Shown piece after piece: positions 60,225-64,000 of a DNA stretch of 64,000 nucleotides. The position numbers and the translations under genes were made by a program. This stretch comes from Rhynochetos jubatus (lineage: Eukaryota; Chordata; Aves; Eurypygiformes; Rhynochetidae), in assembly GCA_027574665.1 (NCBI GenBank), contig CM050651.1, forward strand, positions 1,303,501 through 1,367,500. The letters run 5' to 3'. Position 1 is the first letter of the stretch. Every line of letters starts with the position of its first letter. The notes under the pieces are model-generated. The model worked only from the letters and a program-made list of their open reading frames with translations, ran no database searches and was not told where the DNA came from.

Positions 60225-62769
60225 TTTACCCCACACTGCAAACCAGCAGCAATTCGCAAGGTAAAAATAATACACTCAATCCTTGGGTTTACAGCACTTG
60301 TTAGTTATAATCAGTATGAAAAACACATTAGAGGAAAAAATACGACTGCTTATGACACCCTTAAGTGCATGCCTGAAGTTATCTACTGACCATATAAACT
60401 GGTTCAAAATGCATAAAGGAGAGATAAATAACAGATAAGAACAGAAATAGGAGGAAGAAACTTCTTTTTTTTTGAGGGGAGGGGAAATCTATAGGATATA
60501 CGTGCAAGAGTGCTCTTGTCTTGAATGCAAGTTAAGGCAGTATTGTTAGATAAAACTGCAAAGGTTTACCTTTGCTTTGTTTAGAAATTTCATCTTTTAT
60601 GAGAATAGCGCTCATTAATACTGGTACTAACCAGTACAAGTGAACTTAGATGTAAAGTAAACACATTACAATCTTTTTTTTTCCTTTTTGTAAGCCTCCC
60701 CAGTTACCGTGCTCCAGGCAGAGAAATTCTGTTATCAGTCTGACTCCTTGCTTAAATGAAAGTCAAGACAGTGTCAAAATACTAACACAGGTGGAGTTAA
60801 TGCAGTCCATGCACTTTTTGATCAATTATACCATGATATTTCCTATTTTCATTACCGAAGTATCATACCATTGTGTTAATTCATACAGATGTATGTAAAC
60901 ATTTCAGCATGTGTGAGTGGATCAATGAATAGCTGCTATACTACTATACTGAGCTCTATTACGCAACTGGACCATGCAGTTTAAAAAACTTCTGATGAAT
61001 AAAATACATAAAAAACCAACAGCATGACTACCACAAGAAGCATTTTTCCCCCTTCTTTTAAGAGGCTTTCTGCCTCAAAGTGACCACAACCAGAATTTAT
61101 TATTCAAATTCAATTTGTCAATAAGATCACACAAAACTTTCTTTCTTAAGGGACAGCTGGATTTGTCTCCAAGGGTTCTGGTAACCTGAAGAGAAAGGAA
61201 TCCAGTTAAGCTATTCATTTAGGTTTCCTCTGCAGTCGTTGGAGAAATGGAGACTGTGTGAAACACAGTCCGCTGTTCTTAGATATCCATCTAAACCCGA
61301 TGAATCACTCCCAAAGTGCCTCTCTGCCAGCTATCAAGGGAAGCGACATGATTAGCTTACTGGACATCTGCAGTGAAGAAAAATGTCATTCCACCTAACC
61401 AACTGGGTTTTGTCCTGTTTAAAAGAAGAGCTTCAATCGTCCATCAGTCCGAGTGGCTCATGAAAGTTCTTCTATTGCTTGAATCATATCACCTTTTTCT
61501 ATTAGCTTGTTCTTATTTTTGCTATTTTGAGGGTTTTTTTCATTATAAAAAGTACACTAATTTTTCCTCTGGATACTATTTTAAACATAAAGTTCTGTCT
61601 CACTGGTCATAATTGGTTCTAGGTGACTCTGAACATTAAGCTGTATTTAGTTTAACAGACCCCCAACAGAAGAAGAGAATGTTCTAATTAAGTATTTATC
61701 CTTGGCACAACCAAGGGAGTGAAACTTCTTATATTCCTTACAATGCTGACCATCAAAAACATATCTATTGTTAGCTAACAGTTTACTTCCTTTGCCTCAG
61801 AGCTTCAAAAATTCACTGATGAACCACCGGAAGTTTAACAAACTTGCAAAAAACAGACCACATAGGACTGCTATGTTAACATGAGGTTACAGAGTGCATA
61901 ATAAATTTTGAACATTCTGTGTGACTAGTGACACTGAGCAACTGCTGCAGCCCTTGCTCTTTACTCAAAGGATTCATTCAGGAGTTTCTCCCTTTCAAGA
62001 CGTACTCTTCAAGTGTTGTGGTATTCACTCAGATCAAAGTCCCAGCAAAAGTCACTTGTGTTTTACATGAGCAAGTATGGAAAGGATTGTGTTCTGCATT
62101 TTATATGCTATAAAAATAAAGTGGGCAGTCTAGAGAACCTGGACACTGACAATCAATTGCAGAACCAAAATTATTAGTTCCAGTTCACTAGGATATACTG
62201 TAAAATTAAAAAGAAAATTCAAAACTAAAGAAATAAGATAAACATTGTGTTTATATTTAAAAAAAACACATAGGGATATATAACCAAAGCTCAAAACACA
62301 ACAACAGCATATGTACAATACCCGTGCTTAAAGATTACCCATCATATGTAAGAAATAATTGTTATCATTTTTAAATTTAGGAAGTTTTCTGGGTCTAAGT
62401 GAATGCTGCTGCTTCTTTCTTGACCACAAGCACTTGTGAAAACAAAAGACTTTCAAAAACCAGGACATGAGGTAACCAGGCCTGTTGCTTAGCTGATGGC
62501 AACTCACATTTTTCATTATAAGAGGGCATTTCTGATTTACTTCATGTTTTTAAAAGTAATGTTTTAGAATCAACATCTCAGTCTACTGAATTATTTTTCA
62601 AAACATGAATGGGTTGTAACCAATCTCATTTTACAAGAGCAAAAGTTTGAAGATAGACTGAAATACAGCCCAAAAAAGCAGATTACACCAAAATGAAGAC
62701 AGAGAATTCAGCCTCTGAAGTTTAACTACCTTGCAAATTTAGGTTCAGGGACAAACCTTACCCCTGTGC

Positions 62770-62792
62770 TTTTTTTTTTTTTTTAAAAAAAA
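62770..62792 (+). repeat. T15-A8 homopolymer junction
   Basis: Fifteen T followed at once by eight A in the 5'-most visible GAB1 intron. It is a simple sequence that could form a hairpin. Confidence 0.8.
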
Positions 62793-64000
62793 GGGGATTT
62801 CAGATGCAGGATGCTCAATGACTTCTGCTCCCATGTACTAAAAAACTACTTGTTCACAGTGAACCAGGAAAAAAGTTTTAAAAATGTCTCAGTCTGAGGA
62901 GTAATAGTCCCATTTTTTAACATTCTGTATTCGGCCTGGCTTGACCACTTATCCTTTTGAGCTGATTCTTTTCCCATCTGCAGGAGTCTACATGACCAAC
63001 TAAACAGAATACTATGAACGAAGTGGCAGCAAAACTGCTCGTGTGCCAACAATCTGAGACAGAAACAGCAAGCATACTAAAAATGAAAACAGGTAAGTAA
63101 ACAAATAATAAGCCAGCTCTGTTTCCAGGAAATGGAAGCCAAAGTTACATAGTTTTCCTGTTAAAACTCAGAGAACACCATGCAAGATGCATCTCAAACA
63201 AACACTATTTTCAGGCAAGTTAATGGGTCTGTGCTTAATTTCCCACACACGTTCCAGGAATGGCTACTGTTCACTCACTGCAGTGGAAGCTTTTTACTTT
63301 CAAAATCTTCTAATAGCAGGTATTCCTGCCCTTCTTCCAAAAGAAAGGGTGACCCTTGGCTGGTTCATAAACATAAGAAAGATGAAGACAGCGTTTAGTA
63401 TTTCAATACACCTCTCAAATGAGCAAGAACAATCGGGGTTGGAAACAGTCTTTGGCTACATTTTCTTATTTATGATCCAAATATGAACCTTAGAATCTCA
63501 CTAAATGCTAGAGTCGAACAATAATGTTTCTCAAGGCAACAGTGATCACAGCATAAAACTATTTCAGACAAAATACAGCATGATTATTACAGCTGCAAGT
63601 GCTGCATCCAAAATATTCTCACAACAGAAAGTGGTGCATTGCATGACACCATAATGAAGCATTCCAAAATTATTTGTTAGTTCTGAAGCACCACAACTCT
63701 TAAAAATTTCAGAGAGGCCACTCAGATACTTCCTCTGTGTTTCACAGCTACCTGTTTCCCACAGAAAAGAACCCCAACCCCAAAGCCTTGAAACAAAATT
63801 CAGTGGTTCCCAGATTATCTGTTAAGTAGCATGCAAAATTAGAACAGAAAATGTTCCTTCTGGATATTAACAACTTTAAAGTCTAAACGGAAAACATCAT
63901 AGAAAAAACCCATTCAAGTAACAATACCTGCCTATTTAATTACACCTACTAAGCTTTTGCACATTACACTAGACAAAGAAGGTTGTATGAAATACACAGA

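Larger units (their letters stand above)
59075..64000 (-). other. GAB1: GAB1 intron continuing past the window edge
   Basis: No coding exon is seen upstream of 59074, so the GAB1 exons for the PH domain lie beyond 64000. Besides the solo LTR and simple repeats it is AT-rich DNA with nothing I can name. The acceptor at its left end is TATGTATAG, with few pyrimidines. Confidence 0.85.

Noticed and set aside
59418..64000. A full provirus
   Set aside because: Only one LTR is present with its target duplication on both sides, and no viral gene sequence was found next to it.

Overview
The window is a piece of a vertebrate nuclear genome, almost certainly avian. It holds split genes with GT-AG introns, a CpG-island promoter, AT-rich introns, two antisense CR1 retrotransposon 3' ends (the dominant bird LINE) and a solo LTR whose ACCACGACA terminus resembles avian ERVL-type LTRs. 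Nothing prokaryotic is present, and I found no previously undescribed system.

Two well-known protein-coding genes fill most of the window, both on the minus strand. SMARCA5 (ISWI chromatin-remodelling ATPase, SNF2H) is complete from 24858 (ATG) to 3183 (stop). All 24 coding exons could be placed; they join without a frame break into 1,039 codons plus stop. Twenty-two of the 23 introns are GT-AG and one is GC-AG. The CpG-island promoter lies at about 24.2-25.25 kb and contains CRE, ETS-type and TCTCGCGAGA elements. GAB1 (GRB2-associated docking adaptor) is partial: its last seven constitutive coding exons and one 30-codon cassette exon lie between 59074 and 36242. The exons for the N-terminal PH domain lie beyond 64000. 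The order GAB1 then SMARCA5 on one strand matches the mammalian 4q31 arrangement.

Layout: 1-168 candidate exon of a third gene on the plus strand (possibly FREM3, by synteny); 169-2950 short gap between convergent genes; 2953-2973 AATAAA signals on both strands; 3183-24858 SMARCA5; 24.2-25.25 kb promoter island; 25.25-36.24 kb intergenic DNA plus the GAB1 3' untranslated region; 36242-59074 GAB1 3' half; 59075-64000 a GAB1 intron holding an 802-bp solo LTR with a perfect 5-bp target duplication.

The two genes have no direct pathway link. SMARCA5 slides and spaces nucleosomes in the nucleus. GAB1 is a cytoplasmic scaffold that recruits PI3K, SHP2 and CRK downstream of receptor tyrosine kinases. 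The points most worth checking are the GC-AG intron, the cassette exon, the candidate left-edge exon, the paired poly(A) signals, a YVPM-to-YVSM change in GAB1, a strong G-quadruplex motif and the solo LTR.
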